A DNA stretch of 64,000 nt from Verrucomicrobiales bacterium (GTDB lineage Bacteria; Verrucomicrobiota; Verrucomicrobiia; Verrucomicrobiales; DEV007). The position numbers were made by a program, and so were the translations under genes. The notes under the pieces are model-generated. The model searched no databases and was not told the origin of the DNA. It saw only the letters and a list, made by a program, of their open reading frames with translations. Shown in pieces: positions 7,534 to 16,034 of the stretch (position 1 is its first letter; the number at the start of each line of letters is the position of its first letter). The DNA is taken from the NCBI GenBank assembly GCA_021648365.1, contig JAKISY010000001.1, forward strand, positions 1-64,000, in the 5' to 3' direction.

Positions 7534-8817
7534 TCAGTTGGTGGCGAGATCTCTTTTTTTGAAATATTCGCTGGTAGGAACGATCAGATCTTGCCCTGGA
7601 ATGATTTTGCTGCTGCTGCCCATTTGGTTCAAGCGTTGCAATTCTTTCTCAGTTGTGTAAAAGTCGCGTGCCAATTCGTAGAGGGTGTCTCCTGTTTGCA
7701 CTGTGTAAATGCCTAAATCGTCTTCAGCAGTAGGTTTGTCTCCAGTTTTTGCGAGAGTCGCTGTATCAGAACTGGAAGCGGGTTTGACTTTGGATAGGCT
7801 TTTAGCGGTTTCTTTAGAAGGGATTTCGAGTTTTTGACCGCCGCTGATCTTGTCAGGATTGGTGATGCCATTGAAGCTCATCAGAGCGCCGATGGTGATG
7901 CCGTGTTTTTTGGCGATCTTGCCTAGATTGTCACCAAACTTGATGGTGTATTCGGAATAGCCTTTGCTGCTTTCTGTTTTTGCGAGCACTTTTGGTGTGC
8001 TTTTTTTGCTGTCAGTTTTTTGCGCTACTTTAGCCACTTCGGGTTTTTCTTTGGGCGTAGAGGCTTTCACTGCTTTTTCAAACTCTACGAGAGTGAGAGG
8101 TTTTTCTTCTTTTTGGCTTTGTCTCTTAGGAGCTTTAGTTTTTTCCACCTTAGCCACTTCGATCACTGCGGGTGGAGCTTGTTTTGCAGGTGCCTTTTTG
8201 ATTTCCTCTTTGGCTGGTTCAGTTTTCTCCTTTTGCGTCCAAGCGATCGTGGTGGATTTGGCGGGTGCTTTTTTAGCAGAAGTCGAGGTAGTGGTGACGG
8301 CTAGCTGTGTTGGAGCTGGAGTCGGTGCAGGGCTTTGAGTTTTTTCTTGTTTCTGCTTTTCACCACTGGTGTCAGCTACTACGACTACTTCGCTGCTTGC
8401 TGCGACTGGAGTTGCTGGGATGAGCAGTTCGTCGCCGATGTAAATTTGTTGGTTTTCGCCGATGCCGTTCATCTGCATCAGTTGCTCGCGGGAAATATGG
8501 TGACGGTTGGCGATCTGGGTGATGGTTTCGCCAGCTTTGATGGTGTATTTGCTAGGCAAGCCTTCAGCACTTAGAGCAGAGGTGTTGCCAATTTTGCCGA
8601 TCATGGCTTTGAGTGAATCCACCGTTTTGTGTAGAGCGGCTACTTCGGCTTCTAGTTTGCTGACTTTGGCTTTCTCTTGGGAAAGTTGCATCAATAAGCT
8701 GGCATTGCTGGCCTTGACCTCTCCGGACGAGGCTTGGGCTGCAATGGTGTTGGTTGTTACAAGGCTAGAGCTGGTGAAGGCGCAAGCCGAGAAAATGAGG
8801 GCATAAGTCAGTTTCAT
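7534..8817 (-). CDS. Secreted protein with three LysM domains and coiled coil
   Basis: 427 residues. A signal peptide (about 1-27) is followed by a coiled coil (about 40-75, heptad Leu/Val with LSQEKAKVSKLEAEVAALHKT). LysM 1 is at about 89-133 (YTIKAGETITQIANRH), LysM 2 at 287-331 (YTIKFGDNLGKIAKKHG), LysM 3 at 369-412 (YTVQTGDTLYELARDF). A long Lys/Ala/Pro/Thr-rich linker (about 140-285) joins LysM 1 and 2. LysM binds N-acetylglucosamine in peptidoglycan, so this is a cell wall anchored protein. No catalytic domain is visible. It is followed by the TPR gene on the same strand. Confidence 0.9.
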   Translation of the reverse strand: MKLTYALIFSACAFTSSSLVTTNTIAAQASSGEVKASNASLLMQLSQEKAKVSKLEAEVAALHKTVDSLKAMIGKIGNTSALSAEGLPSKYTIKAGETITQIANRHHISREQLMQMNGIGENQQIYIGDELLIPATPVAASSEVVVVADTSGEKQKQEKTQSPAPTPAPTQLAVTTTSTSAKKAPAKSTTIAWTQKEKTEPAKEEIKKAPAKQAPPAVIEVAKVEKTKAPKRQSQKEEKPLTLVEFEKAVKASTPKEKPEVAKVAQKTDSKKSTPKVLAKTESSKGYSEYTIKFGDNLGKIAKKHGITIGALMSFNGITNPDKISGGQKLEIPSKETAKSLSKVKPASSSDTATLAKTGDKPTAEDDLGIYTVQTGDTLYELARDFYTTEKELQRLNQMGSSSKIIPGQDLIVPTSEYFKKRDLATN

Positions 8818-9028
8818 AATCGAAACTTAAGAAGTATTAACTATTAAGACAAGTAGAATTTTCATAAAAAGCAGTAATAATTGCAGTTTTCCGATATTTT
8901 CTACGTATTAGCAGACATTTCAGAATTATGGTGACGCATTTTCCACACTGTAGAGGTCTCGCTGAAAGGTTTTTTTTGATCTTTGTTCCTTGCTCGCTGA
9001 TGGGGGTGAGACTACAGGTCTAGTGATC

Positions 9029-9718
9029 ATGTCATCAAAATTGTTATATATATTGCCCCTGCTTTCTTTGGCATTGAACGGCTGCGATTCTGCTAGTCGA
9101 CCGATAGTCATCACGGAGAAGAGAGAGCTTTCTGAAAAAGAACGTCAGCTGGCACTAGATGCTACTAGCAAAGAACGTTTTTCGATGGTGCGTCAGATGA
9201 TGGGGATGCCTGGTGAGGAGGATCACAGTGGACATAATCATGCTGAGGGTGAGCACAATCATGATCGTGCGGAGAGCGCGCCGTTGGCTTATCAACTACC
9301 TGATGGTTGGAAAAAGGAAGCGACTACTCAGTTTCGTTCATTGAATTTTAGTTTTGGTAAGGAGAGCGAGGGGCAGTGTTATGTGTCGCGTGTGGGAGGT
9401 GGCCTGGTGGCTAATCTAAACCGTTGGCGCGGACAGATGGGGCTGAAGCCAATATCGGCGGAAGAGATTGAGAAGTTACCTAAACGTTTGTTGTTTGGTA
9501 TGGAGTCCACTTATGTTGAGCTGGATGGTTCTTTCAAAGGCATGGGCTCGCCAGAGGCAAAACCCGATTACCGCATGGTGGGCTTGGTGCTTTCGATGCC
9601 GGATGTTTCGTTTTTTGTTAAAATGACAGGTCCAAAAGCTTTATTGATTGAGCATGAAAAGAATTTCGCTCAGTTTTGTGAATCACTTAAATTGGTAAAA
9701 GGAGGGTCGAATGAGTAA
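9029..9718 (+). CDS. Lipoprotein with His-rich segment, first gene of the ResB-CcsA operon
   Basis: 229 residues from the ATG at 9029; an upstream TTG is possible but this ATG gives a clean lipoprotein signal (LYILPLLSLALNGC, with the lipobox Cys at about 18). Residues about 72-88 are His/Asp/Glu-rich (DHSGHNHAEGEHNHD), a likely metal-binding stretch. The rest (LPDGWKKEATTQFRSLNFSFG ... CYVSRVGGGLVANLNRWRGQMG) recalls a small group of lipoproteins found with cytochrome c genes; I do not recognise a named family. It overlaps the ResB gene by 8 bases, so translation is coupled, which suggests a part in cytochrome c maturation, perhaps copper or haem handling (inference). Confidence 0.72.
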   Translation: MSSKLLYILPLLSLALNGCDSASRPIVITEKRELSEKERQLALDATSKERFSMVRQMMGMPGEEDHSGHNHAEGEHNHDRAESAPLAYQLPDGWKKEATTQFRSLNFSFGKESEGQCYVSRVGGGLVANLNRWRGQMGLKPISAEEIEKLPKRLLFGMESTYVELDGSFKGMGSPEAKPDYRMVGLVLSMPDVSFFVKMTGPKALLIEHEKNFAQFCESLKLVKGGSNE

Positions 9719-10922
9719 AAAACCTGTGACACCGTGGACACGGCTTTTGAAATTCACTTCTTCGTTTGGGCTTGCCTGCGTGGTTTTGTTTCTGTTCTTT
9801 ATTCTTACTTTGCTGGGAACGCTTGAGCAGGTTGAGCATGGATTGTATGAAACTCAGAAGCGTTATTTTGATTCGCTGTTTGTCTGGTACGAGGTAGCGG
9901 GGATGGACCTGCCTTTGATCCCAGGTGTGCGCTTGTTGATGTGGGTGTTGTTTTTCAACATCCTCTCGGCGGCGATACTGAAAATGCGCAAGGGCTGGAA
10001 AGGCGCGGGGCTGTTGATTGCTCATGGGGGGATTTTGTTATTGTTAGTCGGCGGGGCGATTGGGCTGCAGTTCAAACACTACGGAGCGATGATGATTTGG
10101 GAGGGGGATAAAGCTTCCGAATTTGAAAGTTACACTGAATGGCAGTTGGATATCATGCCAGTGGATGAGGAGGGCAAGGTGAGTGAAGCTTTGGTGATTC
10201 CTGCCAAGCAGATTGATCGTATAGCTTCGGGGCAGACGCGGGTGTTCACCGCCGAAGAGCTGCCTTTTGATTTTGTGGTGCATGGCAGAGAGGTCAACTC
10301 AATGCCGATCCCAGCGGGTGCTCCGATGGCGGCATCGGCGGCGGGCAAGGAGATAGATGGTTACAAGCTGATGTCGATGAAACCTGCCAAGCAGGCTGAG
10401 CAAAATCTACCTGGCATGTATGTGTCTTTTCCCGAATCGGGCAAGGACGCCGGTGAGGTGGAAGCGATTTTGTGGGGCGGCGATGTGGCTCCTTATACTT
10501 TGAAGCGTGATGGCAAACGCTGGGCGGTGAAGTTGGTGAAAGAAAAATGGAAGGTTCCTTTTGAGATCAAATTGCGCGACTTTCACTTTGAGTATTTTCC
10601 CGGCACTCAGCGGGCGAGGGTGTATCGTTCGGATGTCACTAAATTGGAAAACGGCACTGAGCGTGATGTGCGGATTTCGATGAATCAGCCTCTGCGTCAT
10701 AAAGGTTATACGTTTTTCCAGTCGAGTTTTGGACCTGCGGGCTCGGATGATAAGGGTGACCAGCGCATGTACACGGTGTTTGCGGTGATGCAAAACCCAG
10801 CGGATCACTGGCCTTTGGCTTCGTTGATTGTCAGTGGAGTGGGACTATTGATCCACTTCTTGATTCAGTTGGGGACTTACTTAAAAAGGCAGCGAAAAAC
10901 TCAAGCAAAGCAGCGTTCATGA
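9711..10922 (+). CDS. resB: ResB-like cytochrome c biogenesis protein
   Basis: 403 residues. Hydrophobic helices at about 15-35, 77-95 and 104-122 and one near the C-terminus (about 360-385) enclose a large periplasmic domain, the layout of ResB/Ccs1. The N-terminus (KFTSSFGLACVVLFLFFILTLLGTLEQ) and the late phrase RVRISMNQPLRHKGYTFFQSSF match the family well. Together with CcsA it exports haem and joins it to apocytochromes c (system II). The stop overlaps the ccsA start by four bases (ATGA), so the two are translationally coupled. Confidence 0.9.
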   Translation: MSKKPVTPWTRLLKFTSSFGLACVVLFLFFILTLLGTLEQVEHGLYETQKRYFDSLFVWYEVAGMDLPLIPGVRLLMWVLFFNILSAAILKMRKGWKGAGLLIAHGGILLLLVGGAIGLQFKHYGAMMIWEGDKASEFESYTEWQLDIMPVDEEGKVSEALVIPAKQIDRIASGQTRVFTAEELPFDFVVHGREVNSMPIPAGAPMAASAAGKEIDGYKLMSMKPAKQAEQNLPGMYVSFPESGKDAGEVEAILWGGDVAPYTLKRDGKRWAVKLVKEKWKVPFEIKLRDFHFEYFPGTQRARVYRSDVTKLENGTERDVRISMNQPLRHKGYTFFQSSFGPAGSDDKGDQRMYTVFAVMQNPADHWPLASLIVSGVGLLIHFLIQLGTYLKRQRKTQAKQRS

Positions 10923-12961
10923 AAAGAGTATTTGGAATTTTAGTAGTCCTGACCATGGGGCTTGTAGGGCTTCAAGCGGCGGTTGAGGTGGAGGCTTCTC
11001 CAGACTTTTCGACTTACACCCCTTGGGATAAGGAGACGGTGGATCTGTTTGCATCGCTGCCTGTCCAGGATGGTGGGCGGATCAAGCCGATGGATTCGAT
11101 TGCACGCTTTGCGATGTTTCGTATGCATCAGGTGCGTGGCATGAGCTTTGTGCTCACGGATAAGGAGAAGGGGACTTCGCAGAAGATCAAACTGACTCCT
11201 ACGCAGTGGTTGATGGATGTGTTTTTCCGCACCGAGCAAGCCAAACATTACCCGACTTTTCGGATCAACGATTCCGATGTGGCGATCGCCTTAGGGATCA
11301 CGCCGAAAAAGAAACGAGATAAATACTCGTATAACGAATTGGTGGTCGCGCGAGCTAAGCTCAGTGAGTTGGGGGGCAAATACCGTGAAATGCAGGCTAA
11401 GGATCGCGACAGTCTGGATAGGATTCAGACCTTGGTTTTGCAACTCAACGGCAGTGTCAATGAGTTTGAGTATTTGATGGCTTATTTTGAATTTGGCAAA
11501 AAAGGTTATTTCTTTAATGCCGATATGTTTGACGAAGAAGCGAGGGAACTGGCGAAAGGCATCGTCATTTCTGAACTGATCAAACACATGCCAGAAGTGA
11601 AGTTTGAAACTTTGATGCAGGAGATGCAACGAGGTTTGCAGAGTTCGGATGCGGAGCAACGTATTCTCGGCAATACCTATCGCCTGCTATTGGCATCGGC
11701 GACCTTTTCCTCTGCGATTGCGATCATTCCACCAGAGGGCGAGGATCCTGATGACAAGTGGCTGTCACTTGGGGACGTGATCCGACAGGCTACGGAAGAG
11801 AAAGTCAAACGTGAAGCTTTGATCCCTTGGATCGCGAGTGCGGAGGCGATGGTGACAGCGGCATCTGAGCCTGAAAAATTCAAGACGGCACTGACAAGTT
11901 TCCGAGATAAGGTGAACGCGGCGGCGACGCGGCGCGATCAAGGTGGCACGGTGGCATTGGAATTGAAATACTACCGTTGGGATTTGTTTTTCTATTCGAT
12001 GATCATCTTTGTTTTGAGCTTTGTTCTGTTAACGATTTCGTGGTTGAGACCAGATGGCAATACAGCGAAGTTGCTCAGCAAAGTCACAACAGGAGGTGCT
12101 GTGGTGGCGACCTTATTGATTGTGTGGGGCATGATCGTTCGTGGAATGATCCGTGATCGCCCTGCTCCGATGACCAACCTTTACGATACGGTGCTATTTA
12201 TCACGGCTTTTTCCGTGGTGCTTTGCCTGATCATCGAGTGGATGACTAAGAAACGCATTGGGTTGGCGCTGGCAGTTATCCTGGGTGCTGGTGGGATGTT
12301 GTTGTCCTTGAAATATGAGATGAAGGATGCTGCGGATAACATGGATCCTGTGCAGGCAGTGTTGGATTCAAACTTCTGGCTGTTGACTCACGTGGTGGCG
12401 ATCAATATCGGCTATGGTGCGGGACTGGTGGCAGCTGCTTTCTCGCATATTTACTTGCTTGGCAGATTGTTTCGTTTCAAAAAGGATGACCGAGATTATT
12501 ATCGCGATATCTCTCGCATGGCATATGGAACGATCTGTTTTGCTTTGTTCTTCTCTTTAGTCGGCACGGTGCTAGGTGGTATCTGGGCGAACTATTCTTG
12601 GGGTCGTTTCTGGGGCTGGGACCCTAAGGAGAACGGAGCTTTGTTGATCGTCTTGTGGTGTCTGGTTGTCATTCACGCACGTGCGGGCGGCTACGTTCGC
12701 GAGATCGGAGTGAATGTGCTTTCGGTTTTCTTAGCGATGGTGATTGTCTTTTCTTGGTGGGGGGTGAACAACCTCGGAGTGGGTTTGCATAGTTACGGTT
12801 TCACCGACGGCTTGTGGCTGATCCTAGGAATCTACTGGGGCGGGGAGACTTTGGTGATGGCAGCAGGATTGATTCTGTCTGCTAGAGACGGAGCCGAGAA
12901 ACGCTTGAAGAAGGAATTGCGCAAGCAGGCGAAGTCTGAGCAGGCTAGCGAGCCTGCTTGA
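10919..12961 (+). CDS. ccsA: CcsA-type cytochrome c biogenesis protein with long N-terminal domain
   Basis: 680 residues. The N-terminal 350 residues form a mostly soluble periplasmic region after a signal-like helix (1-20). From about residue 355 there are roughly eight to nine membrane helices. The Trp-rich haem-handling motif WANYSWGRFWGWDPKENGA lies at about 559-577, with conserved His in helices around it (LTHVVAINIGYG, VGLHSYGF). Family CcsA proteins are about 300-400 residues; a long N-terminal extension is also seen in Bacteroidota and PVC homologues. It forms the haem lyase with ResB. A strong terminator follows at 12991. Confidence 0.92.
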   Translation: MKRVFGILVVLTMGLVGLQAAVEVEASPDFSTYTPWDKETVDLFASLPVQDGGRIKPMDSIARFAMFRMHQVRGMSFVLTDKEKGTSQKIKLTPTQWLMDVFFRTEQAKHYPTFRINDSDVAIALGITPKKKRDKYSYNELVVARAKLSELGGKYREMQAKDRDSLDRIQTLVLQLNGSVNEFEYLMAYFEFGKKGYFFNADMFDEEARELAKGIVISELIKHMPEVKFETLMQEMQRGLQSSDAEQRILGNTYRLLLASATFSSAIAIIPPEGEDPDDKWLSLGDVIRQATEEKVKREALIPWIASAEAMVTAASEPEKFKTALTSFRDKVNAAATRRDQGGTVALELKYYRWDLFFYSMIIFVLSFVLLTISWLRPDGNTAKLLSKVTTGGAVVATLLIVWGMIVRGMIRDRPAPMTNLYDTVLFITAFSVVLCLIIEWMTKKRIGLALAVILGAGGMLLSLKYEMKDAADNMDPVQAVLDSNFWLLTHVVAINIGYGAGLVAAAFSHIYLLGRLFRFKKDDRDYYRDISRMAYGTICFALFFSLVGTVLGGIWANYSWGRFWGWDPKENGALLIVLWCLVVIHARAGGYVREIGVNVLSVFLAMVIVFSWWGVNNLGVGLHSYGFTDGLWLILGIYWGGETLVMAAGLILSARDGAEKRLKKELRKQAKSEQASEPA

Positions 12962-12990
12962 AGCGGCTGTGGTGGATGAATATAAAAACA

Positions 12991-13022
12991 AAAAAGGCGG
13001 ACTTTTCAGTCCGCCTTTTTGT
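12991..13022 (+). terminator. Strong Rho-independent terminator after ccsA
   Basis: A 13-bp perfect stem (first arm 12991-13003, GC core GGCGGACT) with loop TTTC is followed by a T run; the A/T-rich outer stem makes it work in both directions. It could also serve the minus-strand glnS/ridA side. Confidence 0.88.
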
Positions 13023-13060
13023 TGCGTGCGCGCTACACGACGTTTTTTAAGATTGAAACA

Positions 13061-13126
13061 AACCACTGATTGCACTGATTAGCACTGATAGAAGAGAAGG
13101 AATAAGTCGCTGTAGCGATATCAGTG
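13061..13126. repeat. CACTGATT direct and inverted repeat cluster at the ridA break
   Basis: Three spaced copies of CACTGAT(T/A) occur at 13063-13090 and an inverted TATCAGTG at 13119-13126. The inverted copy overlaps the stop codon of the truncated ridA frame, so the gene ends where the repeat begins. Confidence 0.55.
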
Positions 13127-13288
13127 TTCTTGTTCTACACTGACGTCTTTGCCAAGGATTCCTTTTTGATCACTGACGTGGCCAGAGGTCATCAGCAGAT
13201 TGCCGGTTTGGATGCAGAGGTTGAGGTAGCCGAGTTCTTGAGAATTGAAGGTGATTCCGAGGTCTTGGGCTTTTTTAGTATAACTCAT
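13121..13288 (-). pseudogene. Truncated RidA (YjgF) family fragment
   Basis: 55 residues from ATG at 13288. The text LGITFNSQELGYLNLCIQTG, NLLMTSGHVSDQKG, LGKDVSVEQ matches the N-terminal third of the RidA subgroup of about 150 residues (usual form: ...GNLLFVSGQ...GKLGEDVSVEEGY). RidA proteins deaminate reactive enamine/imine intermediates. The frame stops right after VSVEQEH, in a repeat cluster, so about 95 residues including the rest of the chorismate-mutase-like fold are missing. It lies 38 bases downstream of glnS. It is probably inactive. Confidence 0.75.
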
Positions 13289-13326
13289 ATCTTTGTTGGT
13301 TAGATGATGGTAATTTAATAGAGGTT

Positions 13327-15015
13327 TTATTTCCTCTGTTGTTTGCCCCAAGAATCACGCAAGGGAACGGTGCGGTTGAAGACCAGTTGGTCGGTATTTT
13401 TGTTGTCACGACAAAAGTAGCCGAGGCGTTCGAATTGAAAGCGATCACCTGGTGCGGCGGTTGTCAGCGATGGCTCCAGTTTACACTTTGTGAGGATTTT
13501 GAGTGAGTCGGGGTTCAAATAATTGGTGAAGTCACCTTCTTCGCTATCGGGATTCTCTACAGTGAAAAGCCGATCGTAGATGCGCACTTCGGCATCGATA
13601 GCGTGGCGGGCACTGACCCAGTGGATGGTGCCTTTGACTTTGCGTCCGTCTGGTGGGTTGTTGCCGCCTCGGGTCTCAGGATCGTAGGTGCAGCGCAGCT
13701 CGATGACTTCTCCATGTTCGTCTTTGACCACTTCTTCGCATTTGATGAAATAGGCTGCGCGGAAGCGAACTTCACGTCCGACGGACATGCGGAAAAATTT
13801 GCGCGGGGCGTCTTCCATGAAGTCGTCGCGTTCGATGTAGAGCTCACGACAGAAGGGAACCTTGCGAGTGCCAAAACTTTCGTCACCAGGGTGATTGGCG
13901 GCTTCCATTTCTTCGACCTGATCTTCGGGGTAATTGGTGATGACCACTTTGATCGGGTCGAGCACCGCCATGACGCGTGGCGAGTTTAGGTTGAGGTCTT
14001 CGCGCAGACTGTGTTCTAGTAAAGCAACGTCGGTGGTGGCGTTGAATTTGGTGATGCCGATGCGGCCACAAAAATGGCGAATAGACTCTGGAGTGTAACC
14101 ACGACGACGCATGCCTGAGAGGGTCGGCATGCGCGGATCGTCCCAGCCGCTGACCTGTTGGTCTTCGACTAGTTGCAGCAGTTTGCGTTTACTGATCACC
14201 GTATAGGTGAGGTTGAGGCGAGCGAACTCGATTTGTCGGGGCTGACTCGGCACGGGCAGGTTGTCGATGAACCACTCGTAAAGTGGGCGATGGTTTTCGA
14301 ACTCTAAGGTGCAGAGCGAGTGAGTGATGTGCTCGAGCGCATCGGACTCGCCGTGGGTAAAGTCGTAGTTGGGGTAGATGCACCATGTATTGCCTGTGCG
14401 GTGATGGTGCTTTTTGAGAATGCGGTAGAGCACGGGGTCGCGCATGTTGAGATTGGGATGTGCCATGTCGATTTTGGCACGCAGGACTTTGGCTCCTTCG
14501 TCAAAATCACCGTTTTTCATGGCGGCAAAAAGGTTTAAGTTTTCTTCGACGCTGCGGGTGCGGAAAGGGCTATCTTTGCCAGCTTCGGTGAGTGACCCAC
14601 GATAAGCTCGCATGTCTTCGACATTGAGATCATCGACGTAGGCTTTGCCCTCACGGATGAGATGCACTGCCCAGTCGTAGAGTTGATCGAAATAATCGGA
14701 TGAAAAGTGGAGGTTTTCTTTCCAATCAAAACCGAGCCAGCGAACGTCTTCTTTGATCGAATCGACGTATTCTTGATCTTCTTTAGCGGGGTTGGTATCG
14801 TCGAAGCGTAGGTGACAGCGTCCTTTGTATTCCTCTGCGATGCCAAAGTTTAAGCAGATCGATTTGGCGTGGCCGATATGCAGGTAGCCGTTGGGTTCGG
14901 GGGGGAAACGGGTGACAATGGCACTGTGTTTGCCTGATTCGAGATCTTGGTCAATGATTTCTCGAATGAAATCTTTGTTGTTTGGCTCGGTGGTGGATGT
15001 GGTTTCCTGATTCAT
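13327..15015 (-). CDS. glnS: Glutaminyl-tRNA synthetase
   Basis: 562 residues from the ATG at 15015 (E. coli enzyme about 554); an ATT-preceded start further upstream at 15054 is open but less likely. Class I signatures: the HIGH box in PPEPNGYLHIGHAKS and the KMSKS-like VISKRKL. The stretch LRFDDTNPAKEDQEYVDSIKEDV and the C-terminal anticodon-binding beta barrels are those of GlnRS rather than GluRS (no Zn motif; eukaryote-type GlnRS). It charges tRNA-Gln directly, so the organism need not rely on transamidation for Gln-tRNA. The ridA remnant follows on the same strand. Confidence 0.96.
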   Translation of the reverse strand: MNQETTSTTEPNNKDFIREIIDQDLESGKHSAIVTRFPPEPNGYLHIGHAKSICLNFGIAEEYKGRCHLRFDDTNPAKEDQEYVDSIKEDVRWLGFDWKENLHFSSDYFDQLYDWAVHLIREGKAYVDDLNVEDMRAYRGSLTEAGKDSPFRTRSVEENLNLFAAMKNGDFDEGAKVLRAKIDMAHPNLNMRDPVLYRILKKHHHRTGNTWCIYPNYDFTHGESDALEHITHSLCTLEFENHRPLYEWFIDNLPVPSQPRQIEFARLNLTYTVISKRKLLQLVEDQQVSGWDDPRMPTLSGMRRRGYTPESIRHFCGRIGITKFNATTDVALLEHSLREDLNLNSPRVMAVLDPIKVVITNYPEDQVEEMEAANHPGDESFGTRKVPFCRELYIERDDFMEDAPRKFFRMSVGREVRFRAAYFIKCEEVVKDEHGEVIELRCTYDPETRGGNNPPDGRKVKGTIHWVSARHAIDAEVRIYDRLFTVENPDSEEGDFTNYLNPDSLKILTKCKLEPSLTTAAPGDRFQFERLGYFCRDNKNTDQLVFNRTVPLRDSWGKQQRK

Positions 15016-15101
15016 GGATAGTTGTGCGCCTTGATCTAGGGCGAGGCGAATCATTCACCAAACAAGGGGTTTATAAAGTAGAAAATGTGGAATCCTGCGT
15101 T

Positions 15102-15497
15102 TCAGGGCAGATTTTTTAAGACGAAATACCAATTGGCGAGAACCAAGACGGTGATGATGATCCAGAAAGTTTTCTTGGGATACCAGCGTTCTGCGATAGG
15201 GCGTTGGCGATTGTTGAACCAAGCGTAGAGAATGGCGGGGGATAAAAGTAGCAGCAGTGTGGTCAGGGGGTTGAAGAGAAATGCCTGCGCGATGTCGCCT
15301 TTACTGAGGGCGAGCACGGCGCGGGTACCGCCACAGCCTGGGCAGGGAATATCGGTGAGGGTTTTGAGCGGGCAGATGGTGTAGCTGGTTCCCTGATAGA
15401 GATTCAGCCAAGTGAATGCCGCCACGCTTATAAACCAAAGAACCGTGGCGATGAGCCACGGTTTGGTGACGCCGCTCGTAGCAGAGGGGCTGTTCAT
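15102..15497 (-). CDS. DUF2752 family membrane protein
   Basis: 131 residues with three hydrophobic helices (about 14-33, 65-90, 108-125). The family motif CPGCGGTRAVLALSKGDIAQAFLFNPL lies between helices 1 and 2 (about 52-78): a CPxCG knuckle followed by GxTR, which defines DUF2752. Function is unknown; many such proteins occur in Gram-negative envelopes. It lies 28 bases after the DUF4190-type gene on the same strand, so both are probably one transcript. Confidence 0.88.
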   Translation of the reverse strand: MNSPSATSGVTKPWLIATVLWFISVAAFTWLNLYQGTSYTICPLKTLTDIPCPGCGGTRAVLALSKGDIAQAFLFNPLTTLLLLLSPAILYAWFNNRQRPIAERWYPKKTFWIIITVLVLANWYFVLKNLP

Positions 15498-15525
15498 TTT
15501 GTGATTAAAGCTCAGCAGTAAGTGC

Positions 15526-15804
15526 TTATTGCGTTTGTAATCCGCCTTGCATCAATCCTGCTCCGAGGCCGAGAACCATCATCAGTCCGAACAATACGAT
15601 GCCGACGACAATTAAGACCACAGCAATAATGCCGCAGATCTTCCCTGTTTTGGTGAGTGACTCACCTTCGGGATCCATTTGACCAGCTGCCATTTTTTTG
15701 AGATCACCATTTGCCATGATCCATGCGGCAATGCCGAAAGGTTGACAAACGACCAGTCCTAAGATGCCGAGTATGAGAATAAGTGTTCCGCGATGTGGTT
15801 CCAT
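15526..15804 (-). CDS. DUF4190-type small membrane protein
   Basis: 92 residues from ATG 15804; the open frame extends further upstream but the ATG gives the expected short N-terminus before the first helix. Two hydrophobic helices (about 8-28 and 56-82) flank a loop MANGDLKKMAAGQMDPEGE, which is the DUF4190 pattern (helix, NGDLxxMxAGxMDPxG, helix). Function unknown. It often occurs with DUF2752 proteins, as here. Confidence 0.82.
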   Translation of the reverse strand: MEPHRGTLILILGILGLVVCQPFGIAAWIMANGDLKKMAAGQMDPEGESLTKTGKICGIIAVVLIVVGIVLFGLMMVLGLGAGLMQGGLQTQ

Positions 15805-15925
15805 GATGTTTTGATTGCTTGATCTTGAGTAAAAAAGGAAAATACGTAGATTCTGCGCAACCGTCAACACAAAACGGTGTTAGATTTTTGTGACAACGGT
15901 AGCGTGATTGCGTAAGTCGTTTTGC

Positions 15926-15955
15926 TTGAATGATTTTCAGCTGATGTGATATTAT
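15926..15955 (+). promoter_or_regulatory. Candidate sigma-70 promoter for the DUF1549/DUF1553 gene
   Basis: TTGAAT at 15926 and TATTAT at 15950 are 18 bases apart, about 80 bases before the start codon. This fits a housekeeping promoter; no mapping data. Confidence 0.45.
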
Positions 15956-16034
15956 ACTGTTGTTATAAATTCCTGTTCAATTTGAGCCGAGTGATCCATA
16001 TTTCAAACAAAGCCCCTGATTTAATTTCACCCCT

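Noticed and set aside
7964..8338. 124-residue plus-strand frame opposite the LysM gene
   Set aside because: Low-complexity Phe/Leu/Ala/Ser text mirrors the Lys/Ala/Pro linker of the LysM protein.
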